64,000 bases of DNA from Rhizorhabdus dicambivorans (lineage in GTDB: Bacteria > Pseudomonadota > Alphaproteobacteria > Sphingomonadales > Sphingomonadaceae). The stretch lies in assembly GCF_002355275.1 (NCBI RefSeq), contig NZ_CP023450.1:1-64000 (forward strand). The letters are read 5' to 3'. Below, piece by piece: positions 51,274 through 60,058 of this stretch; positions within the stretch are counted from its first letter, which is position 1; each line of letters begins with the position of its first letter. A model generated the notes under the pieces. It was not told the DNA's origin, searched no databases, and saw only the letters and a list, made by a program, of their open reading frames with translations. The translations under genes were made by a program, and so were the position numbers.

Positions 51274-52476
51274 TCAGGCGAGTCCTTCCTTGCGAAGCCG
51301 CGTCAAATGGCTCGGCCACATCGACCGAATGTCGACCTCAATTTCACTGTTCACGCCATCAAGATAGGCAAGGCAGCGGTTGCGCACCGCCGAACTGGTG
51401 ACCGGGCCGTCCAGCTCGTAGACGGTCATCAGCCGCGCCGTTGCATTGTCGATTTCGGCCGAATCCTTGAGCGGCGTACGGACGATCGCGTGACCGAAAA
51501 GGGTCCGCATCAGGTTCAGCAGTTCCTTCTGCATCGACTTATTCTCATCGACCTTGGACGCCACAAAGCGCAGGAACTGCAGCGACGGCGCCAAGCCGCG
51601 ATCGGCCAGCGTCTCTATGGTCTCATCGAGCATGGCGAGGAAGGCCGCAGTCGACGAGAAGTCCATCACCGTCGGCGGAACCGGCACCACAAGCGCATTG
51701 GCTGCGCGCAGCACCGAAAGCGAGATCGCGCCAAGCGCCGGAGGCGGATCGAGAACCACCACATCGAACCGATCGGCAATGCTCGCGATGCCTTGCGCCA
51801 TGCGGTCGATCAGGTTCCCCTGCCCCCGCGCCATGCGCGCTGCGATTTCATATTCCGACTGGAACAGCCGCAGATTGGCCGGAACAAGCTCGAGGCCGTC
51901 GAAGTGGGTCTTGCGCAGGGCATAGTCGAGCGACTCCATGTCGTCGTGCCGCAGGAATGGATAGAGCGTGTCCTCCTCGGTCAGGTCGAGGTCGGGCACA
52001 TAGCCGAATAGCGTGGTTGCCGACGCTTGGCTGTCGCAATCGATGAGAGCCACCCGGTAGCCCTTGATCGCGAGATATTGGGCCAGGTGCACCGACAGAG
52101 TCGATTTCCCCACCCCGCCCTTGAAGTTCTGCACCGCGATAACGCAGCAGGGATCGGTTGCGGCCCGCCAGGGCCGGGTGCCGAACAGTCCGCGCATGTC
52201 GTTGAGCTGCGCCAGGGTATAGCCGACACGCCGATTATTCTCGGTTCGCGGAGGCGGCGGCAAGCGGCCGTCCTTCTCGGCCTCGCGAATGGCCGCCGCG
52301 GTTCGGCCGACCAGTTCCGCGGCCTTGCCAATCGGGAACGTCGGCTCGCGCCGCTCGTCCGCCCGGGCACTCCGCGCGGAGTCGCGGAGCCGCTCGAGGA
52401 CAGAGCTGGTCCGTTGTGCGAGCGTCGAGACGGACAGCAGGTCCTGCGTGCCCTCAATGTCGAGTGATGCAGCCAA
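51274..52476 (-). CDS. parA: Plasmid partition ATPase ParA
   Basis: A 400-residue ParA-type Walker ATPase. The deviant Walker A is F-K-G-G-V-G-K-S-T (about residue 122), with V-V-L-D-P-P-P-A-L-G as Walker B. The first 100 residues include a MerR-like winged helix (N-R-R-V-G-Y-T-L-A-Q-L-N-D-M-R) for autoregulation. I start at TTG 52476, after AAGGGGG, giving A-A-S-L-D-I-E-G as for related proteins; a TTG at 52515 is in frame. It forms repA-parA-parB in order on the minus strand. Confidence 0.9.
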   Translation of the reverse strand: MAASLDIEGTQDLLSVSTLAQRTSSVLERLRDSARSARADERREPTFPIGKAAELVGRTAAAIREAEKDGRLPPPPRTENNRRVGYTLAQLNDMRGLFGTRPWRAATDPCCVIAVQNFKGGVGKSTLSVHLAQYLAIKGYRVALIDCDSQASATTLFGYVPDLDLTEEDTLYPFLRHDDMESLDYALRKTHFDGLELVPANLRLFQSEYEIAARMARGQGNLIDRMAQGIASIADRFDVVVLDPPPALGAISLSVLRAANALVVPVPPTVMDFSSTAAFLAMLDETIETLADRGLAPSLQFLRFVASKVDENKSMQKELLNLMRTLFGHAIVRTPLKDSAEIDNATARLMTVYELDGPVTSSAVRNRCLAYLDGVNSEIEVDIRSMWPSHLTRLRKEGLA

Positions 52477-52619
52477 GAGAGGCCCCCTTGCGAAACTAGA
52501 GGGGGCATAGCTCAATTTGCACTTTTAGGTCAATCGAAGGCTGATTTTCGCAAGTCGGCCCAGCCCGAAGGGCGAAACTTGCCCAATCTGCGCCGCAGAC
52601 CTTTTGCGCCCCCTCGCAA

Positions 52620-52635
52620 CCTGACCCCTTGGGGG
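52620..52635. repeat. Single iteron-like repeat after repA
   Basis: CCTGACCCCTTGGGGG is the reverse complement of the iteron form CCCCCAAGGGGTCAGG. It lies ten bases from the second parS-like palindrome, in the repA-parA gap. Confidence 0.55.
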
Positions 52636-52644
52636 CAGTTCATC

Positions 52645-52670
52645 CCGAAATTGCACCGGTGCAATTTCGG
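52645..52670. other. parS: parS-like palindrome (copy 2)
   Basis: A 26-base perfect palindrome whose half is CCGAAATTGCACC (52645-52657). Its central 18 bases equal the palindrome at 51247-51264. It is at the end of repA and upstream of parA. Confidence 0.8.
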
Positions 52671-52671
52671 C

Positions 52672-53835
52672 TCAGGGGCGCCCGCGTCGTGCCAGGAAAC
52701 TCTCGCAGAAGCCGGTCCAGGATGCGATCAGCTTGGCGCCCTTGAGCTTCGCCAGCCTTTCGCCCATCTGCGCGCGATAGGCATCGGCAATGAGATCGAT
52801 GTCCCAACCGCCGCCAGCCGAACGGCCGATGGCCGCGAGCGTGTCCGAGCCAAAGCGGATCGTGCCGTTCGGGAAGGTGACCTCCCCTGCCCCAGCCTTA
52901 TCCTTTGACACCAAGGCCGCCACCGCCGCCTGTGTGACAGCCTCGACGGCAACGGTCTCCACCTCGTCCTCGCGCCGCGCCTTTCTGCCCGCAGAGTGCC
53001 GACCGATCTCATCCACGGTCGCGATTTGGGCCGGAGCATCCTTGGGCTCAAAGCGGAATTCGATTTCGGTGACAGTTCTGCCCTGGCGGATCTCCCGCCA
53101 CTCCACGCGAAAATGGGCGAGCTGGTCGATTTCGGCCTTCGCCTTTTCGAGAACTTTGCGGCGCAGCTGCGCGAAATCCTTGTAGACGTCCGGCGCGATG
53201 CCGAGCAGCGCACGCAGCGCCGTCATGTCGCCCTTCCAGAGCGACTGGCGCCTATGCAGCCTCAGCGCCCCGATCTCGTACAGCTTGAGCGCATAGGTTG
53301 ATCGGAAGCCGAGCACCGCCTGGCGGTTCAGGACCGCATAGGTCTCCGATTCCTGGATCAGCTTTCGGGCTTCGGGCGTGAACTCCCACTCGATCCACCC
53401 AGCGTCCGCGCCCTCTTCGTCTTCCGCTTCTTCGCGCGACGACGAGATAAGCGAAAAGCGCAGCGTCGCCTTCTTGCCGCGCCAGGACTTGTCGTCGACC
53501 GCGAAAAGCGTGCGGTGCAATTCCTCAAGCATATCCGAGATGCGCTCATTGCCCTTGTGGCCGCGGCGGATGTCCGCCTTTCGCATCTTGTGCGGGCGGT
53601 CCTCCCAGGCATCACCGCCCGCGGTCAAAATCATCAGCGCAAGCAAACGCGAAGCAGTCAGGCTAAGCGACTGGCCTTTGACGAACTTGACCTCGACGAT
53701 GCTGCCGGGCTTGGCGAACTCGTCACCGCCCTTTGCCTGCAGGGCGGCAGCCACCCGCATCGCCCGTCCCGGAGAAGCGTCATCGCCGGTGGGGGAGGAC
53801 GTTACAGCGTGATCTAGGGCTTGCTCGTCATCCAT
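52672..53835 (-). CDS. repA: Plasmid replication initiator RepA
   Basis: A 387-residue initiator with two winged-helix domains in the style of Rep_3/RepA proteins of alphaproteobacterial plasmids. Visible parts are L-S-L-T-A-S-R-L-L-A-L-M-I-L-T-A-G, then the central Y-A-L-K-L-Y-E-I-G-A-L-R, then L-L-G-I-A-P-D-V-Y-K-D-F, and at the C-terminus G-F-C-E-S-F-L-A-R-R-G. RepA binds the iterons upstream to start replication. It is first in repA-parA-parB. The ATG at 53835 has no strong ribosome site. Confidence 0.88.
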   Translation of the reverse strand: MDDEQALDHAVTSSPTGDDASPGRAMRVAAALQAKGGDEFAKPGSIVEVKFVKGQSLSLTASRLLALMILTAGGDAWEDRPHKMRKADIRRGHKGNERISDMLEELHRTLFAVDDKSWRGKKATLRFSLISSSREEAEDEEGADAGWIEWEFTPEARKLIQESETYAVLNRQAVLGFRSTYALKLYEIGALRLHRRQSLWKGDMTALRALLGIAPDVYKDFAQLRRKVLEKAKAEIDQLAHFRVEWREIRQGRTVTEIEFRFEPKDAPAQIATVDEIGRHSAGRKARREDEVETVAVEAVTQAAVAALVSKDKAGAGEVTFPNGTIRFGSDTLAAIGRSAGGGWDIDLIADAYRAQMGERLAKLKGAKLIASWTGFCESFLARRGRP

Positions 53836-53930
53836 GCCATGAAGTCTGCGCCGATTCGTCCAGCGTGGGAGAAAATCTGCCTGACCTGTCCTTACGCGTC
53901 AAGTCAGGGCAGGATAGACACCGGATTCGG

Positions 53931-54200
53931 CCCCCAAGAGGTCAGGATGGAACTTCGCTCCGAAGCAGCAAACCATGAGGAAGTGCGGCGAGTCGCGTTT
54001 CCAAGCGCCCGGACCCGCGCAAACGGCAGCGCGGACGCCGAAGAAAGTCCCTGACGAACGCTATGGCGAGCGAATCACTCCAGCAGGAAGCTGTCCCCCA
54101 TACGGTCAGGAAGGCCCCAGCAGGTCAGGTTGCATCCCCCGATCGGTCAGGGAAGCGCCCCCGGAAGGGCAGGCAAAATCCCCCGTCCGGTCAGGATAAG
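53931..54200. other. Probable replication origin with iterons
   Basis: Direct repeats of CCCCC-N4-GGTCAGG are seen at 53931 (CCCCCAAGAGGTCAGG), 54095, 54114, 54136, 54158 (GGGCAGG variant) and 54180. The last four are spaced exactly 22 bases. An inverted CCTGACC is at 53880-53886 near repA. An AT-rich stretch follows at 54230-54320. Together with repA this is the likely oriV. Confidence 0.75.
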
Positions 54201-54271
54201 CTTGCTCAAACCCGCAGAAATGCTGTGCTTTCGGCCTCCTGAATCTGAATCCTTTTGAATCGGAAAAGCTT

Positions 54272-54305
54272 CCGCTGCGAGCAGCGGCGTTTTGATTCTT
54301 TTTAT
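54272..54305. terminator. Hairpin and T-rich tail near the origin
   Basis: CCGCTGC (54272-54278) and GCAGCGG (54281-54287) form a seven-base stem with a two-base loop, followed by a T-rich run to about 54308. It may be a terminator or part of the origin's unwinding region. Confidence 0.55.
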
Positions 54306-54426
54306 TTTGAGAAAGAGATCGGCGTCGCGCCTGATGCAATCGTTCAATCCCCCCGCCTGGAGGGATACGCGAAGTTAGCCGCCTACGATAGGCTGCCGGC
54401 CAAATGACCTTGCGCATGGAGGGTGC

Positions 54427-54753
54427 ATGATCAACTTCGCCAAGTTCGAGATCATCGGCCGGATCGGGGAAATCGACGCGCGGCCGAAAGTCACCCTGCT
54501 GTCGGTCTGCGCGAATTATCGCCGCAAGGGTGACGATAACGAATGGCAGGAAGACAGCCACTGGAACCGCGTGAGCGTCTTCAGCGAAGGCCAGCGAAAA
54601 CATATCGCCGACCGGGCTCAAGTCGGGGATCTCGTGCGCATAGCCGGGCGGCTCAAGGACAGCTCCTATGAACGCGACGGCGCGACGCACTACACAACCG
54701 ATCGCATCGTCGAGGAATTCGGGATCCTGGCACCCAAAGGCATGCCGGGGTGA
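54427..54753 (+). CDS. ssb: Single-stranded DNA-binding protein
   Basis: A 108-residue SSB-like OB-fold protein. It begins I-N-F-A-K-F-E-I-I-G-R-I-G-E-I, then V-C-A-N-Y-R-R-K, S-H-W-N-R-V-S-V-F-S-E, and G-D-L-V-R-I-A-G-R-L-K-D-S-S-Y. It is shorter than chromosomal SSB and lacks the acidic C-terminal tail, as in many plasmid copies. It should protect single strands during replication or transfer. It is the first gene of a plus-strand backbone group. Confidence 0.85.
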   Translation: MINFAKFEIIGRIGEIDARPKVTLLSVCANYRRKGDDNEWQEDSHWNRVSVFSEGQRKHIADRAQVGDLVRIAGRLKDSSYERDGATHYTTDRIVEEFGILAPKGMPG

Positions 54754-54814
54754 AATACCGGGGAGGGGAGGGCGCAATCAGCAGCGGCGCTCCACCACTT
54801 CCAAGGATTAGTCG

Positions 54815-55681
54815 ATGCCCATAGCTGCTCCCCATCGCGCCAAAGCCATTGTCGAAGCCCTGGGTGGGATCTGGCGCGGTACGCGCGGCGAATGCCGGTG
54901 CCCGGCACATGACGATCATGGTCCCAGCCTGTCGGTACGCCTGGGCGAGCGGGCGATCCTGTTCCACTGCTTTGCCGGCTGCGACACTCGCGATGTTCTG
55001 GCTGCTTTGCGCCGGCGCAAACTTCACGATGCGGAGCCGCTCAGCATGCCGCGCCAGAAGGCGGCCGCGGACCATCGCCCTCTTGCACTTCGCCTATGGA
55101 AGGCGAGCCAGCCCATCGCTGGCTCGCCAGCGGCCGACTATCTGGCGGCGCGCGGTCTGCCGCCTCCCTATCCGCGTTGCCTGCGCTACAATCCGCGCAC
55201 CATCGTCGGGGCCGGTGAGCGCCGCCGGTTCTTTCCGGCGATGATCGCCGCGGTCGAGAATGATCTGGGGGTTGTCGCCGTCCAGCGGACCTGCCTCGAT
55301 CTTGCCGACATCCTGCGCAAACCCTTGCCAAAACCGAAGATTGCACTTGGCCTTCTCGGCGACGCGGCCATTCGTCTGGCGCCGGCCGGCGAGGAGCTTG
55401 GCCTTGCCGAAGGCATCGAGGACGCCCTTTCAGCAATGGCCTGGTTCGGAACGCCGACCTGGGCGCTGGGCGGGGTCGAACGCCTTGGGCTTGTCGCCAT
55501 CCCCGAACGGGTCAAGCGTATCATCGTCTATGGCGATCGCGGTGCCGCCGCTGCGGCCATGCTCAAAAAAGCCCGCCCGCATCTCACAGCCAATGGACGC
55601 GAGCTGGTGCTTCGGCTGCCGGAACGGCACGCGGACTGGAATGATGCTTGGCGTGTCCGCCAGGCCGCCGAGGCGGCCTGA
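54815..55681 (+). CDS. Toprim primase-like protein
   Basis: A 288-residue protein with an N-terminal CHC2-like zinc finger (E-C-R-C-P-A-H-D-D-H-G-P-S-L-S, then F-H-C-F-A-G-C) and a C-terminal Toprim domain (E-L-G-L-A-E-G-I-E-D-A-L-S-A near residue 190, later Y-G-D-R-G). This pair is found in plasmid primase-helicase type proteins (DUF7146/Toprim). It probably primes DNA synthesis on the plasmid, maybe after transfer. It follows ssb after 61 bases. Confidence 0.82.
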   Translation: MPIAAPHRAKAIVEALGGIWRGTRGECRCPAHDDHGPSLSVRLGERAILFHCFAGCDTRDVLAALRRRKLHDAEPLSMPRQKAAADHRPLALRLWKASQPIAGSPAADYLAARGLPPPYPRCLRYNPRTIVGAGERRRFFPAMIAAVENDLGVVAVQRTCLDLADILRKPLPKPKIALGLLGDAAIRLAPAGEELGLAEGIEDALSAMAWFGTPTWALGGVERLGLVAIPERVKRIIVYGDRGAAAAAMLKKARPHLTANGRELVLRLPERHADWNDAWRVRQAAEAA

Positions 55682-55697
55682 GAGGGGAGGGGGCCTT
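55681..55697. repeat. GA-rich 17-base repeat (copy 1)
   Basis: AGAGGGGAGGGGGCCTT after the primase gene is identical to 59974-59990 after the strawberry-notch gene. A shorter relative lies near 54761-54775. It could be a regulatory or RNA-processing element. Confidence 0.6.
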
Positions 55698-55747
55698 TAG
55701 ACTGATGACCTGGCGCTGATGCCAGGTGTCAGACCTGGAGATGCCCC

Positions 55748-58700
55748 ATGGCCACACAACCCCTAGCGCTCACGCTGCCGCTCGATGATCCCGCCCGTAT
55801 CGCTGCTCAAGGCATAGCCGACCGGCTGTCCGAAGGACGTCCGGTTGCACGTAACGACCTCCTTGCCGAAATGGCCTCCGCCTTCGGTGGCTCGAGCGCC
55901 GATGGCCTGTGGTCATTGCGCGACGCCTACGATGTGCTCGAACTCGCGCAGGTCCTCCATCTGAAGAACGCGACGCTCCCGGCAGATGCGAATGCGCGGC
56001 TCGCCCAGCTGATCGCTATGACGGCGGCGCTTCCCACGCAAAGCGTGCGTAGCGAAACGCAGATCGCGTTCCAGCAATTCTCGACCCCGGCGCCGATCGG
56101 CTTCCTTGCCGCCAAGGCCGCCGCGATCACGGCGTGCGATATCGTGCTCGAGCCCTCGGCCGGGACCGGCCTCCTGGCCGTAGACGCCCATCTCGCCGGC
56201 GCGCGCCTCCTTCTCAATGATATCGATGCCTGGCGCACGCGTTTGCTGCGTCACGCCTTTCCCGAAGGCAGGCTGAGCACGCATGATGGCGAACTGATCG
56301 ACGATATGCTCGATCCGCAACTGGTGCCGAGCGTCGTGCTCCTCAATCCGCCCTTCTCGCGAAGCCAGGGGCGCGCGCGCGATCGCCATGCCGCGCTTCG
56401 CCATTTGCGCTCCGCGCTGTTGCGGCTTGCTCCAGGCGGGCGCTGCGCCGTTATTCTCCCCGACCGCATCGAGACGGAGGACGCGGATTGGCTGCACGCC
56501 ACTGCGGGCGCGCATGCCCGGCTGCATCTCGACCTGCCGCCCGATGCCTATGCCAAGCACGGCACCGGCCAGGCAGTCCAGCTCATACTCCTCGAAAAGG
56601 ACGGGGCAGGGGGCTCGGTCCCGCGCCAGACCTGCACGACGCTCGGCGCTGCGCTTGCGGCCATCGATGCGATGGCGACCCCATGCGCGCCGCAGCCGCA
56701 GCCGATCTCCCGCCCCAGCGGATTGTTCCGGGGCCTCACGCGGCGGACCCGCCCCGTCTGCTCGCGTGCGGCGGTGACCCTGCCCACGACCCGCGCGGTC
56801 GCCTATCACCGTCTCGACGCGCCCGCACCCGCGGGCGAACCGCAAGGGATTTACCTGCCCTATCGGCCGAGCCGTCTGCTGATTGCCGATGCTCGTGAGC
56901 ACCCAAGCGCGCTGGTCGAATCGCAGGCAATGGGATCGATTGCCGCACCCCCGGTCGCTTATGAACCCGTGCTGCCGGCCAGGATCCTGGACGACGGCCT
57001 GCTCTCGGACGCGCAGCTCGAAACGCTGATCTACGCTGGCGCGGCGTTCGAGCGCGATCTTCCCGGGCGGTTCATATCCAGCGAGGAGGGTCTTTCGCTG
57101 TCGCCGGCAGAGGCCGGTAACGCCTATCGGACCGGCTTTTTCCTTGGCGATGGCACGGGCGCCGGCAAGGGGCGGCAGGTGGCAGGCGTCATCCTCGACC
57201 AGTGGTTGCGTGGCAACCGCCGCCACCTCTGGATATCCAAGAGCGAGACGCTGGTCGAAGACGCTCGCCGGGACTGGTCGGCGCTTGGCGGCTTGCCGCT
57301 CGACATCCAGCATCTCAACCAGTGGAAGCTCGGCACCCCGATCGCGCTGGGCGATGGGATCCTCTTCCTGACCTATGCCACCCTGCGCTCCAACCGCGGC
57401 GACAGGGGCACGCGGCTGCGCCAGCTGATCGAATGGATGGGTGAGGATTTCAGCGGCGTCATCGTTTTCGACGAGGCGCATGAAATGGCCGGGGTGGCCG
57501 GCGGCGAGGGCCGGTTCGGCGCCACGAAAGGGTCCGAGCAGGGCATTGCCGGCGTCCGCCTGCAAAATCTCGCTCCGCGCGCCCGGATTCTCTACGTCTC
57601 GGCGACGGGCGCCTCGGATGTCAACAATCTTGCCTATGCGACACGCCTCGGATTGTGGGGACCGCAGACGGCCTTCGCCGACCGGCGGGCCTTCGTGGAA
57701 TCCCTGCGCCGAGGCGGCATCGCGGCGATGGAGTTGATCGCCCGCGACCTCAAAGCGCAGGGCCTCTATGCCGCGCGGGCGCTCAGCTTCGCCGGCGTCG
57801 AATATGACATCCTCGAGCATCGGCTCAGCGAAGAACAGATCGCCGTCTACAATGCCTATGCCGATGCCTGGGCGATCATTCACAACAATCTGCAGGCCGC
57901 GCTCGCCGCCACGCGCGTCACCGACGGCTTCAGCGGTGCCACCTATAATAGCGGCGCGAAGGCCGCGGCATTGTCGATCTTCGAATCGACCAAGCAACGC
58001 TTCTTCGGCCAGATCCTGCTGTCGATGAAGCTGCCCTCGCTGATCCCGGCGATCACCGCCGATCTCGCGCGCGGCGACTGCGCCGTCGTCCAGCTCGTGT
58101 CGACCTCGGAAGCGATGCTCGATCGTGCCCTTGCCGACCTGTCCCCCGAGGAGCGCGCCTGGCTCGATATCGAGCTGTCCCCGCGCGAATTCCTGGTCGA
58201 TTATCTGACCGCGGCCTTTCCCGTGCGCCAGATGCGCACCTATACCGACGATAGCGGCACGGTGCGCTCGGAACCGATGATCGACGAGGCCGGGCAGCCC
58301 GTGCTGTGCCGGGAAGCGATGGCCATGCGCGACCAGCTCCTCGAGCAACTCTGTGCGCTGCCGGTCGTCGGCTCGGCGCTCGATCACATAATCGGGCATT
58401 TCGGGACGGAGGCTGTGGCCGAGGTGACGGGCCGCAGCCGGCGGATCGTCGTCGATGCCGACGGCCGTCAGCGGATCGAACGGCGCAGCGCGCGCACGAA
58501 CCTCGCGGAGACCGACATCTTCATGCGCGGCGAAAAGCGCATCCTGATCTTCTCCGACGCCGGCGGCACGGGGCGGAGTTACCACGCCAGCCTCGACGCG
58601 CCCAATCAGAGCCGCCGCATTCACTATCTCCTCGAGCCCGGTTGGCGCGCGGACGCGGCGATCCAGGGGCTGGGCCGCACGCACCGCACCCACCAAGCCT

Positions 58701-59947
58701 GCCCGCCCTTGTTTCGGCCCGTTTCCACCGATTGCCGTGGCGAACGGCGGTTCATCTCGACCATCGCCCGGCGCCTCGACAGCCTGGGCGCGCTGACCCG
58801 TGGCCAACGCCAGACCGGCGGGCAGGGACTTTTCGACCCCCGCGACAATCTGGAGTCCGACTTCGCGCGGGAATCGCTCGACCAGTGGTTTCGCCTGCTG
58901 TTCCAGGCAAAACTCCAATCGGTCCACTTCGATCAGTTCCAGGCGCTCACCGGTTTGAACCTGGCCGGGGAGGGCGGGGGGCTCACCGAGACCTTGCCCA
59001 CGATCCAGCGGTGGTTGAACCGCATCCTGGCGCTGCGCATCGACCTGCAGAACGCGATCTTCGACGAATATCTCGGCTTGATCGAAGCACGGGTGGAAAA
59101 GGCACGCGAGGCCGGCACCCTCGATCTTGGCGTCGAAACGATCGCGGCCGACCGTATTTCGATCCTCGACCGGACGGTGATCCGGCGCGATCCCGTGAGC
59201 GGCGCCGAAACCGAGATCCTGCGTATCGAAACCGAGGAGCGATATCGGCCGCTGACCCTGGAGCGAGCGCATTGGCTTCTGGCCGACCCGGAAGCGCGCG
59301 GGTTGATCAACCCGCGTTCCGGCAAGGCCGCCATTTGCCGGCCGACCTTCTCGCTGACGGACGAAGAGGGGCGGACCGTGCGCCGCTATGAGCTGGTGCG
59401 GCCGACGCGCACCGAACGGCACCGGCAGGACCTCTTCGCCGAAACCCATTGGACCGACGTGGACCGGGCGAGCTTCGACGAAGCCTGGCAGGCCGAATGC
59501 GACGCAATGGCGGCGCAGACGCGCACGCAGATCATCTATCTGGTCACTGGCCTGCTGCTTCCGGTGTGGGGCAAGCTGCCCGACGATCATGTCCAGGTCT
59601 GGCGGCTGACGAGCGATGACGGCCAGTCGCTTCTCGGGCGTCTTATTCCGGCGCCGCTGGTTGAGCGGATTGCCAGCGCATTCGGCATCGCGGCCCATGT
59701 CGAGATCGACCTCGGCGCGCGGGTCGAGCACGTCCGCACCTCGGGCGAGATCATGCCGATCGGAGCGCTGCGGCTGAAGCGCGCCTTGGTCGCCGGCGAT
59801 CAACGCCTCGAATTGCTGGACTGGAAGCCCGAGGCGCTGCCGCATCTCAAGGCGGCGGGCTGCTTCACCGAGATCATCCAGCACCGCACGCGGCTGTTCG
59901 TTCCCCCGAGCCGCGCCCTCGAGATCCTCGCCAGGATCACGGACTGA
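55748..59947 (+). CDS. Strawberry-notch-type methyltransferase-helicase
   Basis: A 1399-residue protein. The N-terminal part is a DNA methyltransferase-like domain with E-P-S-A-G-T-G-L-L (about residue 134) and the catalytic N-P-P-F (about 200). The middle and C-terminal parts form an SF2 helicase of the strawberry-notch family: Walker A G-D-G-T-G-A-G-K-G-R-Q-V-A (about 466), D-E-A-H (about 573) and later H-R-T-H-Q motif VI. Such fusions are common on proteobacterial plasmids, where they are thought to help the plasmid avoid host defence or manage DNA. Its exact action is not known. ATG 55748 is preceded by GGAG. Confidence 0.88.
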   Translation: MATQPLALTLPLDDPARIAAQGIADRLSEGRPVARNDLLAEMASAFGGSSADGLWSLRDAYDVLELAQVLHLKNATLPADANARLAQLIAMTAALPTQSVRSETQIAFQQFSTPAPIGFLAAKAAAITACDIVLEPSAGTGLLAVDAHLAGARLLLNDIDAWRTRLLRHAFPEGRLSTHDGELIDDMLDPQLVPSVVLLNPPFSRSQGRARDRHAALRHLRSALLRLAPGGRCAVILPDRIETEDADWLHATAGAHARLHLDLPPDAYAKHGTGQAVQLILLEKDGAGGSVPRQTCTTLGAALAAIDAMATPCAPQPQPISRPSGLFRGLTRRTRPVCSRAAVTLPTTRAVAYHRLDAPAPAGEPQGIYLPYRPSRLLIADAREHPSALVESQAMGSIAAPPVAYEPVLPARILDDGLLSDAQLETLIYAGAAFERDLPGRFISSEEGLSLSPAEAGNAYRTGFFLGDGTGAGKGRQVAGVILDQWLRGNRRHLWISKSETLVEDARRDWSALGGLPLDIQHLNQWKLGTPIALGDGILFLTYATLRSNRGDRGTRLRQLIEWMGEDFSGVIVFDEAHEMAGVAGGEGRFGATKGSEQGIAGVRLQNLAPRARILYVSATGASDVNNLAYATRLGLWGPQTAFADRRAFVESLRRGGIAAMELIARDLKAQGLYAARALSFAGVEYDILEHRLSEEQIAVYNAYADAWAIIHNNLQAALAATRVTDGFSGATYNSGAKAAALSIFESTKQRFFGQILLSMKLPSLIPAITADLARGDCAVVQLVSTSEAMLDRALADLSPEERAWLDIELSPREFLVDYLTAAFPVRQMRTYTDDSGTVRSEPMIDEAGQPVLCREAMAMRDQLLEQLCALPVVGSALDHIIGHFGTEAVAEVTGRSRRIVVDADGRQRIERRSARTNLAETDIFMRGEKRILIFSDAGGTGRSYHASLDAPNQSRRIHYLLEPGWRADAAIQGLGRTHRTHQACPPLFRPVSTDCRGERRFISTIARRLDSLGALTRGQRQTGGQGLFDPRDNLESDFARESLDQWFRLLFQAKLQSVHFDQFQALTGLNLAGEGGGLTETLPTIQRWLNRILALRIDLQNAIFDEYLGLIEARVEKAREAGTLDLGVETIAADRISILDRTVIRRDPVSGAETEILRIETEERYRPLTLERAHWLLADPEARGLINPRSGKAAICRPTFSLTDEEGRTVRRYELVRPTRTERHRQDLFAETHWTDVDRASFDEAWQAECDAMAAQTRTQIIYLVTGLLLPVWGKLPDDHVQVWRLTSDDGQSLLGRLIPAPLVERIASAFGIAAHVEIDLGARVEHVRTSGEIMPIGALRLKRALVAGDQRLELLDWKPEALPHLKAAGCFTEIIQHRTRLFVPPSRALEILARITD

Positions 59948-59973
59948 CCCGCGACCGCGCCAAGCGACCGAAG

Positions 59974-59990
59974 AGAGGGGAGGGGGCCTT
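59974..59990. repeat. GA-rich 17-base repeat (copy 2)
   Basis: Identical to AGAGGGGAGGGGGCCTT at 55681-55697. It is in the gap between the strawberry-notch gene and the ParB-like gene. Confidence 0.6.
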
Positions 59991-60058
59991 CGGCCGGGTG
60001 GGCCTGAGTGGCTCAAGCCGGCCGACGAGGTCGGCGCAACCCTCGAAGGAGACAACCG

